Below, in pieces: positions 1 through 10,682 of a DNA stretch of 64,000 nucleotides (positions within the stretch are counted from its first letter, which is position 1; each line of letters opens with the position of its first letter). Made by a program: the position numbers and the translations under genes. The notes beneath the pieces were generated by a model. The model was not told the DNA's origin and made no database searches. It saw only the letters and a program-made list of their open reading frames with translations. Origin of the DNA: Nematopogon swammerdamellus (lineage: Eukaryota > Arthropoda > Insecta > Lepidoptera > Adelidae); NCBI GenBank assembly GCA_946902875.1, contig OX336341.1, forward strand, positions 868,001 to 932,000. Reading direction: 5' to 3'.

Positions 1-1206
1 AATAGGAAGTCTTCGTGTTTTATTTAAAAAGTAGATAATATTTCATGTATTCTTGTATTTATGCAGAAACATCTAACTGTAGACTTACATAATGGACTTA
101 CACAATAACAACACATTTCTTATGACAAGTGTACATAGGAATACAAATTATATGTAAAGTAAGTAAACATTGTTTTATTGTTAAGGCCCTATTCCGCCGA
201 TGCAAAACATGCGAACAATGAGCGTTTTGGCTTATATTATGTGCCATTTGTTAGAATAATTTTCGAAACGAAATAGGTATCATATTTTTAATTGGATTTT
301 TTTTTCTTTTCAATAAAAACATATGAAATAAAACATGCTTAGTGATTTATTTCTTATAACATGTAACTTTTGCCAAAAAAAAAAACACGACAGAGGACCA
401 TAAATTACATTTTTTTAAAAGAAATTATTAGGAAAATCAAGACACCTATACAGAAAATATTCTGGAGAAGCCCAAGAAAAACATGAGAACGAGGCTTTAT
501 CCTAATTGTTTTTTTCGTTTTTGTATAGGTTGACCCTGGAAAAAGCTGCTAAAACACCATGTTAGCAATTGTTTACGACAAGGTGGGGTTTGAAGGGGGT
601 TTGTTAAGTAAATAAGCCACATTTTGGGTACAATTTTTTTTATAAAGTTATCTTTATTCTTGGCTTTCGTGATAATTTTTTTGGATTTGGGATGGGTGAG
701 AAAGCGATATAATCGACCGGCTTATTTTTCAGCCTGAAGCCAATATAGGAGTATGTGGAAAGACGGGAAATCAATCATAAAGTAGTCAATTTCGTCATTA
801 CAGCAAAAAAACGACTTTGAGATGTATTTTTTATCTATAGAAAAAATAGTATTCTCGTGGACAGCGGCCATAATGCACGGTGAGGCGCGAAGAACGCTTT
901 GCGTTCAAGTAGACAACGGCTACGGAACCCTCTGTATTCACGCTCAGGCTTTATAGCGTTTTAAATGAGGTAGGTTCACGGTTGACTGGTGTTTATTTTG
1001 TTAGTGCGGCAACAAAGAAGAGGTGTTCCGGCCCTCCAGCACTTATGAGGAAGTGATTACTGGTCGCGCAAAAACTCGTGAGCCGCTCGCGCCTCGCCAG
1101 CCGCCTCACATCACATCTGCTCTAGGCTCTAGCGTCTCCAGCTAACTATTATACGAGTACTACACAACACACTAATGCGCTATTTATTTGGTCAGTTACA
1201 TTATGA
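1..1206. other. AT-rich non-coding stretch, no gene seen
   Basis: No convincing reading frame or RNA gene is visible. There are A/T homopolymers throughout and a GC-richer patch near 1060-1145 without codon structure. The string CTACGGAACCCT near 920 resembles the terminal motif of the REP-2 family and may be a remnant of one. Confidence 0.6.
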
Positions 1207-1376
1207 TTTTAGGGTTCCGTACGTCAAAAGAGGAAAAAAAACGGAACCCCTATAGCATCACTCATCAATCTCGTGTCCGTCCGTCTGTCTGTCTGTCCGT
1301 CTGTCATGCCTCATTTTCTCCGAATCTACTGGACGAAAAAAGTTGAAATTTGATAGAGTTTGATGACCCGATCACG
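1207..1376 (+). repeat. REP-2-type head with TCTG microsatellite
   Basis: AGGGTTCCGTAC at the left is followed by a second, inverted ACGGAACCCC near 1240 and a GTCTGTC-rich tract at about 1270-1305. This arrangement of TTCCGTA motif, tetranucleotide tract and a degenerate body recurs at 46640 and 62740. It runs directly into a REP-4 copy. Confidence 0.55.
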
Positions 1377-1655
1377 GGGGTATAGCCAGAGATTACTTAA
1401 CAGTTACTTCGTAGTAGATAAATCACTCCATAGAAAAAGTTCCATACCTTCGGGCTTTAATAGCCTACTGCTGCACGTCGCCAATCGCTGTGTGCGAAAA
1501 TGTACCTTAACGATCGAGTGTAAAGTGGTTATTGCTTTGCAGCTGCGCGCATTTGCGTGGGCGAGCGTCTATGTATACTTCGCGCGGCTGACGAATCTCA
1601 CTGAAATAGACCGCCGGCGGCCCGTCGGGCGGTAGATAGAGTGCGTGAGGCCTGG
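1377..1655 (+). repeat. REP-4 copy 1 (inverted mate at 30166-30470)
   Basis: About 280 bp matches the reverse complement of 30166-30470 with scattered substitutions and small indels. Shared landmarks include TAACGATCGAGTGTAAAGTG, the TATGTATACTTCGCGCGGCT block and the GCCCGTCGGGCGGTAG end. Small ORFs in both copies share a peptide, EIRQPREVYIDARPR, simply because the DNA is homologous. A coding role is not supported. The family is not recognised. Confidence 0.75.
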
Positions 1656-2117
1656 TATAGCGTAAATTAATTTTGGATTTTGGGGGACAAATTAGAAAGT
1701 TGAACATTTTTTTTTTCAAGTACATCATGTGACGTTATCAAGTGAAAGGACTATAAGGTTATATAATAATAAATATATACAAATAAATAAATACATATAT
1801 TTCTAGCTAGGCCAATCTTATAAATATGTCTAATAAAATAAGTTTGATATACATAAAAAAAATTCACGTTTATGTAGTACACATTTCGACAATAGGTCGA
1901 AATGTCATAAAAATATGTGTTTTTTTAATTACTAATGTACTACATGTATAAACATATATATAAATGTCTAATAATAACAACATACAAGGTATAGGTACCT
2001 AGCTAATAGCTATAGTCTGAAAAGAGAGATAAGTCAGTGCTTTGCTTTAACTAACAAAATTTCACAAGGAAGGAAAGGGATACAACATTATTGAGTGACT
2101 GCAAGTAAAGTGTGTAA
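1656..2117. other. AT-rich spacer with a short hairpin at 1881-1905
   Basis: No gene is seen. ACATTTCGAC (1881-1890) and GTCGAAATGT (1896-1905) form a perfect 10-bp stem with a 5-nt loop, inside a longer AT-rich sequence flanked by GTAGTAC and GTACTAC. Confidence 0.5.
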
Positions 2118-2261
2118 TGCCGGCACTTCACTTGGCTTAGCGTATTCGTGTTTGTTGCAAACATTTTAGTTTTATCTCGCTCTAAACAAGCCATTAAAGG
2201 GAGACGAAACGGAAATTTTTGCCAAATACACGAATACGCTAAGCCAAGTGAAGTGCCGGCA
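2118..2261. mobile_element. 144-bp hairpin MITE with 35-bp perfect terminal inverted repeats and TAA duplication
   Basis: Positions 2118-2152 and 2227-2261 are perfect inverted repeats beginning TGCCGGCACTTCACTTGG. TAA lies immediately outside both ends (2115-2117 and 2262-2264). A 3-bp TAA/TTA duplication is the usual signature of PIF/Harbinger-class transposons, so a non-autonomous Harbinger-like element is the likely identity (inference). There is no coding capacity. Perfect arms imply a recent copy. Confidence 0.85.
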
Positions 2262-2382
2262 TAACATATTTTTACCTAGGTAGGTACCTACTTGTGTAAC
2301 GTGTTTTCGTCTAACGTATTTCTACGTTTCTACTCTTCAAATGCACGAACATTAATTATCACAGGCACGTCTGACTTATTAA
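2262..2382. other. short AT-rich spacer
   Basis: Holds short TAGGTAGGTACC-type repeats and nothing gene-like. Confidence 0.4.
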
Positions 2383-3006
2383 AAAGCGGTCAAGTGCGGA
2401 CTATGCCCACACGTAGAGGATTCCGTACGAATTACATACATATAAGGTAACAAAAAAAATATAATTTATTTAACGTTATAGTTGTAGTAATCAGAGAGAG
2501 GTGGAGAGGAAGAGGGAGAGTAAGAGTAAGAGAGCGAGAGAGCGAGATAGATGCGACACTGATAATAAGAAGCTACATTGAAATAATACCAATCCCCTAT
2601 TAAACTGGTCAGTGCATACCTACAGGAGACTAACTACCTACCTAAATCAAAACAGCTACCTAGAGAAGAAAATTATGAGGAATTTTCGGTTGACTTATTA
2701 TCATCATAATATACATATGAGTAAAAAAAAAATTACATTTAATTTATTATATTTTATAATCTCTGTTCTGTGGCTTCTGTGGGCTTAATGTGAACTTGAC
2801 TATGATTGATGAAAGAATTTAAAAGCAAGATTTCGTTGTGATGTCATTGTCAATGAAAATAAAAAAAAAACAATTCAATCAATCAATAATCATAATCATA
2901 CACTAAAGTAACTATTCCCGTTCATAAAATATTATGTTCTATCACGTATTTATTAATCCTTGTCCATACCAGTCCTTGCCAGCGTCGCCGACTACGGAAC
3001 CCTAAA
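2383..3006 (-). repeat. REP-2 element, reverse orientation
   Basis: The left end reads AAAAAGCGGTCAAGTGCGGA followed by GGATTCCGTACG. The right end reads CTACGGAACCCTAAAAA. The same two ends occur in reverse at 46640-47050 and 62740-63090, so this is a diverged copy on the minus strand. A purine-rich GAGAGA tract at about 2496-2552 lies inside it. There is no coding capacity, and its transposon class is not evident. Confidence 0.6.
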
Positions 3007-3916
3007 AATGGCCACTGGTCCTTATCACAAGGTTGAAAATTTATAAAGTCAATAGGTCACCGCGCGTGGGCGGACACTGAAGAATGACTCTTAAAATAGC
3101 GCCAAGACGACTCAATTCCGTTCGCCGCGGTTCAAATCTCGGCCGCGTGGGCGCGCTTGGAAAAATAGGCGTTGCGAAGGTGCTAAGACTAAGACCCTCG
3201 ACTATTATGTAGCTGTGAACACTTTAAAATGTTAATAGGTATTATTTTTTTTATTAATTTTAAATATTGTTATTACTTGAATAAAGTGTATAAATTCAAG
3301 AAACGTGACAACAAAATAAGTAGGTACATATATCCTTTATTGATCGCATTATATTCTAGGGATGTGGGTAGATGTAAGACGAAGAATTAGGTACAGCTGA
3401 GTTACTATAAAGTTGAGGCCACGCACACATCTGCACAACACGTTGTGTCCGTGCATGCCATGGACTAAGGAAAGCAAGGATATGTCATCATCAGCATATT
3501 TATTTATTTCTGATTTGTGCGAGTATGGTATCGCATATACGAATGAGTATATGCGATAAAATATATATGTTTTTAAATATTTTGTAAGTTGACGTTGTTT
3601 TTGTTGTACATGTATTTTAAAATCCGAAACTGGCTTTCCTATTTGTAATTGATAATTTTTAAAACATCCTTGTGTATAGCTGTTAAGTTTCCTGGATCCA
3701 CAAATAAATAAACAAATATATATTGAATATAAGTAGCAAATACGAAGCGGAAGCCTATTTTTGCAATAATAATTTGTATTTTTGTATGAGAATATATTTA
3801 CTGAACATGTACAATGAAAAATGTAATTATTTATACAGAAGACAAATATATTAATATTAATATAAACTAAACAAAATAATAATATGCAGATGCATCCTCG
3901 AGACACCACTCATTGT
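3007..3916. other. non-coding, mostly AT-rich
   Basis: A GC-richer patch at 3057-3180 contains GGTTCAAATCTCGG, which looks like a tRNA B-box, but no A-box or tRNA fold is present. The 186-codon minus-strand frame (3349-3909) is composed of AT-rich codons with low-complexity Y, I, N and C content and is judged a chance frame. Confidence 0.55.
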
Positions 3917-3967
3917 GTTCCGACGACACGACGACTGCCATAATATAGCAGTCGTCGTCGTCGGAAC
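3917..3967. repeat. near-perfect hairpin, ~20-bp stem
   Basis: GTTCCGACGACACGACGACTGC (22 nt, 3917-3938) pairs with GCAGTCGTCGTCGTCGGAAC (3948-3967) around a 9-nt AT loop, with one 2-nt bulge. The size is within the range of a small-RNA precursor, but no conserved seed was recognised. Confidence 0.7.
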
Positions 3968-3972
3968 TATTA

Positions 3973-4012
3973 TTTCCTCCCTGGATGGCGAGACTAATAA
4001 TTTTCGGACAAG
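3973..4012 (-). mobile_element. degenerate LINE-X 3' remnant
   Basis: The minus strand reads ISLAIQGGN, a diverged form of the [12 protein letters not shown] block seen intact at 63228. The match is short and could only be a remnant. It sits 300 bp from a better copy, in the same orientation. Confidence 0.35.
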
Positions 4013-4310
4013 GTTTAAAAATTGCTATTTTACAAAAGGGATCAACTGTGTTTGCGAAATGCATTTGTGTGATTGCTGTGATCGCCTCAACTTATAGTAA
4101 CTAGACTGTGCCGACTGTAAGAAAGTTCTAAGTTTAATAATAAACAAACAATAACTACAACTGAATACTGCGCATTGCAAATATAATAAAAATTCAATGT
4201 TCAGTGTTTAAACTTACTTAGACCACGTAAATAAAATATATATACGAGTAAGTATATTTTTTGTTAGTGTAACAATTGCATCTAAACAAAGAAAGAACAA
4301 CAAACACAAC

Positions 4311-4577
4311 TTATAAATAAAAGCTGTCTTCTATAGTGGCCAAACACATTGTCCCTAAGACGGACGCAGCATTCCCCCTCTGAATGGCGATAGAAACACG
4401 CTGACGGGAAAATGCTGCAGCTCGCTGAACATTATATGCCAATTTTGCGGGCGAACTTACAAGCGTCACTGCTCCATGGGCCAAGCATCTCCACGGCAAA
4501 GGCGAGGAGGAACTATTGCATCTACATTTTTTTTTCCTTTCATGAATTACCGAGAAGTTTGATTGCTTAAAAAACAA
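4311..4577 (-). mobile_element. LINE-X C-terminal fragment
   Basis: The C-terminal half of this 88-codon frame reads [18 protein letters not shown] followed by a hydrophobic end and stop. The same block recurs at 24575, 32585, 43955 and 63228. Upstream, frame slips blur the PW motif. This looks like a 5'-truncated LINE 3' end. Confidence 0.6.
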
Positions 4578-5398
4578 TCTGTACTTATCTGAAGTTTACA
4601 TACTATATTCACGCAAATACTCAATTAAAGCTTCCGGAAGACAAAGTTAAATTAAAATCATGTTTTTTTTTTATTTTACCAGTTTCGTTTTACATCCTTG
4701 AATATACTAAGGCAGGTTATGTACCACGTTATACTAAGCAAACGTTAAGATTTATACACGAACTGAACAATGTTTTATACAGTAGCATTCACGTAAGCGT
4801 ATTAATTTAAAATGAATGAATTTAAAATTCGAACACTTTTATGCGTTCGAATTTTAAATTCTTCAACAATCTTCTAGGCGACGATTTTGGCGTAAATTGT
4901 CTACTTTACCCGATGATCGACTTTCCTTCACAGCCTTGTATCTACAATTGAGTCCGCCTTAGTTCAAAAGAAAGGAATGAATTAGATCGCTACTTGGGTA
5001 GGTCCTTGGTCAACTCTTCTAACAGCGTTCTGCCTTATCATATCAGTGTCAACCTGTCGCCCGGCACGTGCGAGTGAGTGAGTACTAGTGCCGACCTACA
5101 TGTTAACAACGTTCACACACAAATTAGCAATTATTCATATCTGTATCCACCTAGCTGAAAAGTACATTCTATTCCAAACGTGCTTACTTATATATAGGTA
5201 ATAATATGTATTACCTATTTAGTAAGGTATTGTCATCTTTATTTTCACGCTTTTTGTTGCATATTTACATTAATTTTATATAATTATAAAATAAAATACC
5301 TATACAAAATTAATACAAATAGACAAAAACAAAAAAACGGTATTCTCGCCGGCGGCGGGAGGCGGACCACCAAGCACGCCGGCGGGTGCAGGCCGTGG
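4578..5398. other. AT-rich spacer with palindrome at 4818-4861
   Basis: No gene is seen. GAATTTAAAATTCGAAC (4818-4834) and its exact reverse complement (4845-4861) form a perfect 17-bp stem around a 10-nt loop. Confidence 0.6.
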
Positions 5399-5566
5399 CT
5401 ACGAAGCTCTCCGAGACGACGCGAGACTAAGCTTCGAGCGGTAGGTGGTGGTACTAGACACGTATGCCACCACCACCCCCATCTCGGAGAGCTCCGTATC
5501 CACCGGCTGCGGGGCGACGACACGCAGTCCTTTCATGGATCTTGATCCTCGTGCGTGCGCTGCCAT
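5399..5566 (-). CDS. candidate short ORF or exon, 55 codons, function unknown
   Basis: The minus-strand frame runs from ATG (5564-5566) to TAG (5399-5401) in a GC-rich island with exon-like codon choice. It contains VVAPQPVDTELSEMG and a serine/threonine-rich end. The ATG context (gacaATATGG) is acceptable. CGCCCCGCAG within the ORF could instead act as a splice acceptor. A SINE-A tail inserted just upstream on the same strand separates it from any promoter. An inverted 12-bp pair (AGCTCTCCGAGA) at both ends of its 3' half is odd. No family is recognised. A chance frame in GC-rich DNA cannot be excluded. Confidence 0.35.
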   Translation of the reverse strand: MAAHARGSRSMKGLRVVAPQPVDTELSEMGVVVAYVSSTTTYRSKLSLASSRRAS

Positions 5567-5599
5567 ATTGTCATTATTATTATTTTAATTTTTTTTACG

Positions 5600-5760
5600 T
5601 ATAGGTTTGGCTGCATCACCTACTACATCCGTGATGTCAGCCCATAACACCTTGGTGAACTAGGTGCTATTTCAGTGCGGTCGTCCCGGCTACATTGAAC
5701 TGGACGGAAAACACGAACTATTTAAATAGCCTTTTCAGGTGACTTTCATTCAGTGTTCTA
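5600..5760 (-). mobile_element. SINE-A 3' part, minus strand
   Basis: The reverse complement of the SINE-A tail: ATCCGTGATGTCAGCCCATA followed by ACTGGACGGAAAACACGAAC. The A-rich end is at 5604. The head is missing, so the copy is 5'-truncated, as expected for retroposition. Confidence 0.75.
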
Positions 5761-5825
5761 ATCTATCAAATTGTCAAACTCCAATATATTGCTCGCTACT
5801 ACCTACATGTTCACTATATTTCGTC

Positions 5826-5895
5826 GACTCTCAAACATCCAAAGGTTGACTGGGAGAAATAACTGTAAGGGATAAGCCTGCCTTTGCACATCTAA
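5826..5895 (+). repeat. REP-5 fragment (LINE-type 3' untranslated end)
   Basis: ACATCCAAAGGTTGACTGG, then AAGGGATAAG and GCCTTTGCAC, match the reverse complements at 29195-29330 and 38105-38285. In those longer copies the family ends at a TACTTTATTG (AATAAAGTA) box, which suggests the 3' untranslated end of a LINE. Confidence 0.6.
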
Positions 5896-6486
5896 AAATT
5901 TTCATATTGTGCATGTTTCTGTTAATATTTTGGAACAATTAAGTGTTTTACAGCTATCTATCTGACAGTTAAGTATTGGCGGACAGAAAAAAAAAATTAA
6001 CTTTGAATATGGTGATTATTGAAACTGTAAAGTTATAACTGAAACCTATGCAGATTTAGTTGACTTTGGTATTGATGATGATGATGACCTATTCTGGTAG
6101 TGAAGGTGAGAATAATTTTGGTTTAATTGGCACGATGATGGAAAAGCGTCGCTATCGGCGACATCGCAAGACTATTGTGTGTAGTGAAGGACTCCAGATG
6201 CGCGGTAAAGCCATAATGACGAGCGAGCGCGCGGCTCGGGCGGGACGCACACGCTAGCCGCGACCTACACTCGACCGACCATACCGAAGAATTACTTTTT
6301 TTTAAGAAAAATTAAAGTACGAGTAGAATCCCGTCTATCACATATTTTGTATTCCCTCTATAACTACGAATTAATTAGTCTCAGAATGAAGATATACTTA
6401 AAGTAACTTATTAATGGATTATTTGCCATTCTAAACTTTCATTTTTAATTTGAAAACTCTAAATCAGTTCGAATTACTTGAGGCAT
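5896..6486. other. non-coding spacer
   Basis: AT-rich with a GATGATGATGATGA run near 6075 and a GC patch at 6200-6290. The 65-codon plus-strand frame here has no recognisable content. Confidence 0.5.
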
Positions 6487-6676
6487 CCTAATAAATAAAG
6501 CGCAGTTTCTACGACCGTGTGACGTAATTAAATATATGAATAGCCTCATAACTCGAGAACCACTTTATCGATTTGCATACGGTTTTCAATGTTACATTCT
6601 GTCACTTCTCAAGATGGTTTAGGGTTTAGGTATAGTTTAACTAAGTTTGTCCCGCGAAGTCGCGGGCAAAAGCTAG
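6487..6676 (-). repeat. REP-3-related element
   Basis: Contains ATAACTCGAGAACCACTTT and ends CCCGCGAAGTCGCGGGCAAA followed by AGCTAG, the reverse of the REP-3 start. A close relative lies at 40965-41115. The phrase ACTCGAGAACCACT also occurs in every unit of the 100-bp satellite at 49848-52510. Confidence 0.6.
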
Positions 6677-6723
6677 TTTACGCTAATATAATGTGCTAAA
6701 TTTAGCTCAAAAGCCTAAAACAA

Positions 6724-6830
6724 CGTGTATTTCATGCATAATAACAAGTCTCTGGTATGACACCTTCTCGGAGTTGATATTTTCGGAACATGCGCTCTGG
6801 CCCTCTAACTCATACCGGATTGCATAATAT
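6724..6830 (+). mobile_element. SINE-B tail fragment
   Basis: AAGTCTCTGGTATGACACCT, then GAACATGCGCTCTGG and CATACCGGATTGCAT, match the tail of the complete SINE-B at 60165-60568. Head and core are missing. Confidence 0.65.
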
Positions 6831-6992
6831 TTTTTAGTAATTTTCCTGCCACAATCTACGTCTTTACGAGTTCGAATTAAGTTCGACACGTACATGCATA
6901 TTTGCATATTATATAGCAGATGCAATTAAACAAAAGATGACCATATTTTATGTTTATATGTTAGTACTAAGCACGTACTCGCTTTATATATA

Positions 6993-7317
6993 TTTTTATT
7001 AGAAAAATGCAAAGTGAAAATCATTGGAAAAAATACATCCCGGCCAGGATTCGAACCTGGGGCTCTGGCTTGAGCCGCCAACGCGATAACCAACTACGCA
7101 TAATTTTTGCGAACAGTCAACTTGCACGGTTCAACGTTGAACCTTATGCTGTCATCACCAAAGTCGTATTTGGCATCGGACACTAGAAGTTGCTTGAGGT
7201 TTTTAATAATATTTTATGTTTATATGTCGACGGCTCAAGCCAGAGACCCAGGTTCGAATCCTGGGCGGGATGTATTTTTTTCTAATTGTTTTCGCTTTGC
7301 ATTTTTCTAATAAAATA
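6993..7317. repeat. inverted repeat whose arms carry a tRNA-like half
   Basis: The outer arms, about 6993-7078 and 7229-7317, are imperfect inverted repeats. On the minus strand the left arm reads as the 3' half of a tRNA: CCAGG TTCGAAT CCTGG forms a perfect T arm, preceded by a 5-bp anticodon stem around a GGCTCAA loop. Position 33 is G rather than the required U, and no 5' acceptor strand pairs. It is therefore a tRNA pseudogene or SINE head, not a functional tRNA. About 150 bp separates the arms. Confidence 0.7.
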
Positions 7318-7867
7318 TAAGTGATGACCAGACGCGCCCGCCTGACATACATTCATGAGATTCATCTGTATTTCGTGCCTCACTCCGTGACACATTAAAA
7401 GCATAAAAATAATCGAGCAGATGCATGCTCGGCCGCGCGGCCGCGGGCGCGTGGGCGCTGCGGCGGACGGACGGACGGACGAGTAACGAGATTTTCATTT
7501 GTTTTGCAGAACAGCCTCGTGCGTACACTCCACCGCAACTATCTTGACGTGACGTGAGACCCTGCTTCCATGTTTCCTACTGGTCTCTCAAGTTGTGACA
7601 ACGCTATCTCTGGCTCTCTCTACGTGTATCGTCAGAGTCGGGTGAGGCGCAGCGTTCTCTCATCTCATCTCACCGTAGTGTGTTACGTCATGTGAACGCA
7701 CTATTGTGCAGTGTAACTCACTCACTGCAATGCGGTGCGGTGCATGCAGTACAGCACACGAACACACTGATACTTAAACTTAAAAATAACAAAAAAACAC
7801 CCGACCACGTAAAAGAACCTACCTAGCTAAAAAGAAGAAACAAAAAAGACAACCCAGAAAATTATAT
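7318..7867. other. non-coding spacer
   Basis: GC-rich around 7425-7485 (GCCGCGGGCGCGTGGGCG and GGAC repeats). It is followed by sequence with TCATCTCATCTCACC and short GGTGC repeats. No gene is seen. Confidence 0.45.
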
Positions 7868-8092
7868 CATACGAAACTCGTGGTTGGTACCACCGCACTG
7901 AATGAAACGTCGGTCGAAACGGCTATGTAAATAGTTTGTGTTTTCCGACCAGTTCAGTGTAGCCGGCACGATCAAAGGGGGAAGCACTGACATGGCACCT
8001 AGTTCACCCGGTGTTATGGGCTGACATCACGGACGTTGTAGGTGATGTAGCCAACCGTGTCAGTTTCCATAAAAAAAAAAAAACTCCTCCAC
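7868..8092 (+). mobile_element. SINE-A, 5'-truncated
   Basis: Starts in the core at GGTTGGTACCACCGCACTG and runs through TCCAGTTCAGTGTAGCC-type sequence to GTGTCAGTTTCCATAAAAAA. The poly(A) tail is 12 nt. The tail agrees closely with other copies, so the insertion is fairly young. Confidence 0.85.
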
Positions 8093-9207
8093 TGCTGCCG
8101 CAGCAGTCGGGGATTATTTTAAAAACGTTTGGGCTTTACACAAAATAAAATGGGAAATATGCGGATTCACAGAACATACATATACATTATGAAATGTAAC
8201 AATAATAAAAACGACTGCTGCGGCTAACAGTGGAGGGAGGAGGGAGGTTCACAAGGGTTTCAGAAAATATAATTTGCTGGCTTGTTTTTTTTTTCTTCTT
8301 TTTAGTTAGGTTGGTTTTTTTACGCGGTTTTTTGTTATTTTATTATTGACAATTTGATCCTATGACATGCACGTAATTAAGAAGAATTGAATGACAAGTC
8401 AATCAGCGAAATGCATTCACCCGTTTGAGCTCTAGGTGTTTAAGGTAGGAGTAAAAAAATAGACAAACATAGATACATACACACACACACACATACGTGT
8501 GAAAAACTTAACCCTCCCTCCTTTTTGCTCCATTCCGTCCATTTACTCCGTCGGGTAAAAATCATTCATTACCGAAGCTTTTGTCTGAAAATCTTGCTCC
8601 GTGTGAATCTATCTTAAATCAGCCCTTTGATATAAATAATTCGGGTTTTTGTTTGTAACATCTGGCAACCTTGGCCACGACTAGTTACACGGAAAATGCA
8701 AAACATTGATATATAACACTTTCATACATAGGTATATTATTTCTATGACAAGACAAATTGGCTCAGAGTCAAACCGCACTCGCTGAACGTGCGGGAGCGT
8801 TGTCCGCCGCGCGTATCCTACACGAAACACACTACGGGTCGCGACCGAAGGTCGTATTTTACTATTCACCTGCTAACGATAGTACAATGTGGGTGCGGGC
8901 TGAGTAAACCGCGAGCGAGCTCAGATTATTTTGCTAAAATGACAGCTATTCTGTGACCTGAGGGACCTGAGTTTTTCGCAATGCGTGCACCAACTCTTCA
9001 AGTCACGGGTTGTACATCGCAAAGTACAATCCTCTTTACAGACTCCACTACAAACAATAATATTTAAACACTATCTAGAACGGCGCGCGGTCGTACGATC
9101 TATATAAATGAGTTCCGAGCCTTGACGGTAGGTGTGGAGTGTCCCTGAGTATTGATAGTGCGTTCCTTTAAAAAATGTACATAAGTAACATTTTTACTTT
9201 GTTATTA
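8093..9207. other. non-coding with a CA microsatellite and an unassigned open frame
   Basis: A CA run lies at about 8478-8493. A 52-codon open stretch near 8750-8907(+) (including ALAERAGALSAARILHE) has no codon bias, and its opposite strand is also open, so it is not called. A TATATAAAT motif at about 9100 in a GC-rich context could be a promoter element, but no start-site sequence is convincing. Confidence 0.4.
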
Positions 9208-9480
9208 ATTACTAGCTTTTACCCGCGGCTTCGCTCGCGTGAAGTTCATATTTAAAAAGAAGAAAGTAAGTAAGCCCGCTACCGTACCTTTATTTCGGCG
9301 CGCGGAACAATTCGGTTTGTATGAGAGCCACATCTTAGCGTAACCGGAACTGAATTGAACTTAGCCTATCCTGTGTCTCGTATAGGTAAATGTGCTTGTA
9401 CTAAGGTTCATCAAATTCTGATGATCGGTTTAAGAGTTATGGAGGAACATCTAAACATACATACATACTGAAAAGATTTC
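9208..9480 (+). repeat. REP-3 element with CATA tail
   Basis: Starts TAGCTTTTACCCGCGGCTTC, contains TTTATTTCGGCGCGCGGAA and GAGAGCCACATCTTAGCG, and ends AGTTATGGAGGAACATC with ACATACATACATAC. Homologous copies are at 48925-49150(-) and 55005-55203(+). The 3' end abuts a tetranucleotide repeat in every copy where it is preserved. Confidence 0.8.
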
Positions 9481-9732
9481 TAAAAATCATCAATTTAGTT
9501 TTAGTATCATACATATAGAGTCTACAAATGCAATGTCTCATAAAACCAAGTTACTTACTCCATGACCATTCCTTACAGATTTATTATTAGTATTAATTAA
9601 TGATATTGATATTAGGGTAAAATACTTTATTTAAACATGAATATACAATAATTTAAGCTAATAGGTACAAAAAATAAAATAATTATTAATAAAAATATTC
9701 CTCCATCGTCGGCGAATATTGATATTTATACT

Positions 9733-9850
9733 CATTTTAAATTTTTACGGATTGACCGTGGTAGGTATATAGGTTCTTGAAAAAGCCCGTGACGTAGCGG
9801 GCTAGTCAGTACAGTACCTACCACTGTTAATTCGTAAAAATTCAAAATGT
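9733..9850. repeat. imperfect ~118-bp hairpin, MITE-like
   Basis: Arms near 9734-9768 and 9815-9848 share AATTTTTACG and GTGGTAGGTA in inverted orientation. The centre holds a second short stem, GCCCGTGACGTAGCGGGC. No clear target duplication was found. Confidence 0.55.
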
Positions 9851-9887
9851 ACATAATACAGAAGTATTTTCATGCACTTCTATGGGC

Positions 9888-10217
9888 TGTATTTTTTTAT
9901 TTTTATGGAAACTAACACGGTTGGCTACATCACCTACAACATCCGTGATGTCAGCCCATAACACCGGGTGAACTTGGTGCCACGTTAGTGCTTCCCTTCG
10001 GTCGTGCCGGCTACACTGAACTGGACGGAAAACACAAACTATTTACATAGCCGTTTCGACCGACCTTTCATTCAGTGCGGTGGTACCAACCCGGGCGGGT
10101 TAAACCCTACCACCTAGTGATATAAGATGGGAGTCATATCCCTTAGTCGCCTTTTACGACATACACGGGGAGAGATGCAGTGGGGCTATTCTTTTAAAGT
10201 ACCGGCCCCACACGGTA
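9888..10217 (-). mobile_element. SINE-A tail fused directly to REP-1 head
   Basis: On the minus strand it begins ACCGTGTGGGGCCGGTACTT and passes through the REP-1 first ~80 bp (TGCATCTCTCCCCGTGTATG). It then switches to SINE-A core and tail ending TTTCCATAAAA. The tRNA/5S module is absent. The same junction occurs at 28172-28505, which argues that this is a propagated chimaera, not two chance neighbours. Confidence 0.8.
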
Positions 10218-10682
10218 CAAAATTTACTGTATTTCATTGCGTACCAGTTACTCAGTCAATGGTTGAGTAACACCCGAAAACCGAATGTCGTCAACAGTCA
10301 TAGGTCATAGTCATCATAAGTCTCATAACATAAGTCATAATAACTCATAAATATCAGAGAGTCGTCCACTCCGGAGCGGCGGCGGAGGCGGCCAACACTC
10401 TACGACGCCGCCATCTTCAGTCCCATAACTCATCTCCCAAATACACTTCACATACATACATACGAGTCGACTCGTACTCACTCCTCCCAAACCTAAGCTA
10501 CATAACATAACGTATGCTTGAGAGTATATTATTACTGCTCTTACATGTTCTGTATTTTATTGTGTGAATGAGGGAGGAAATACTCGTAAACGATATTTCT
10601 ATCCATACTATTCTATTCTAATGCTTTTGCTCGTTGTCGCTTTTCAGCAAATCGGTAATTGTACTAAATTGTTGACAAATAA
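10218..10682. other. non-coding spacer
   Basis: Holds a run of TCATAA/TCATAG short repeats (10295-10350) and a GC island (10360-10410, GGAGCGGCGGCGGAGGCGG). No gene is seen. Confidence 0.45.

Noticed and set aside
3349..3909. 186-codon minus-strand ORF
   Set aside because: The longest frame in the window, but low-complexity (I, Y, N, C), without a domain or codon bias, in AT-rich DNA and overlapping no other signal.
7030..7101. A tRNA gene on the minus strand
   Set aside because: The T arm and anticodon stem fit, but position 33 is G, the 5' acceptor strand does not pair, and an inverted half copy lies nearby. Pseudogene or SINE head.
8750..8907. 52-codon plus-strand open stretch near a GC patch
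   Set aside because: No third-position bias, opposite strand equally open, and no splice sites identified.
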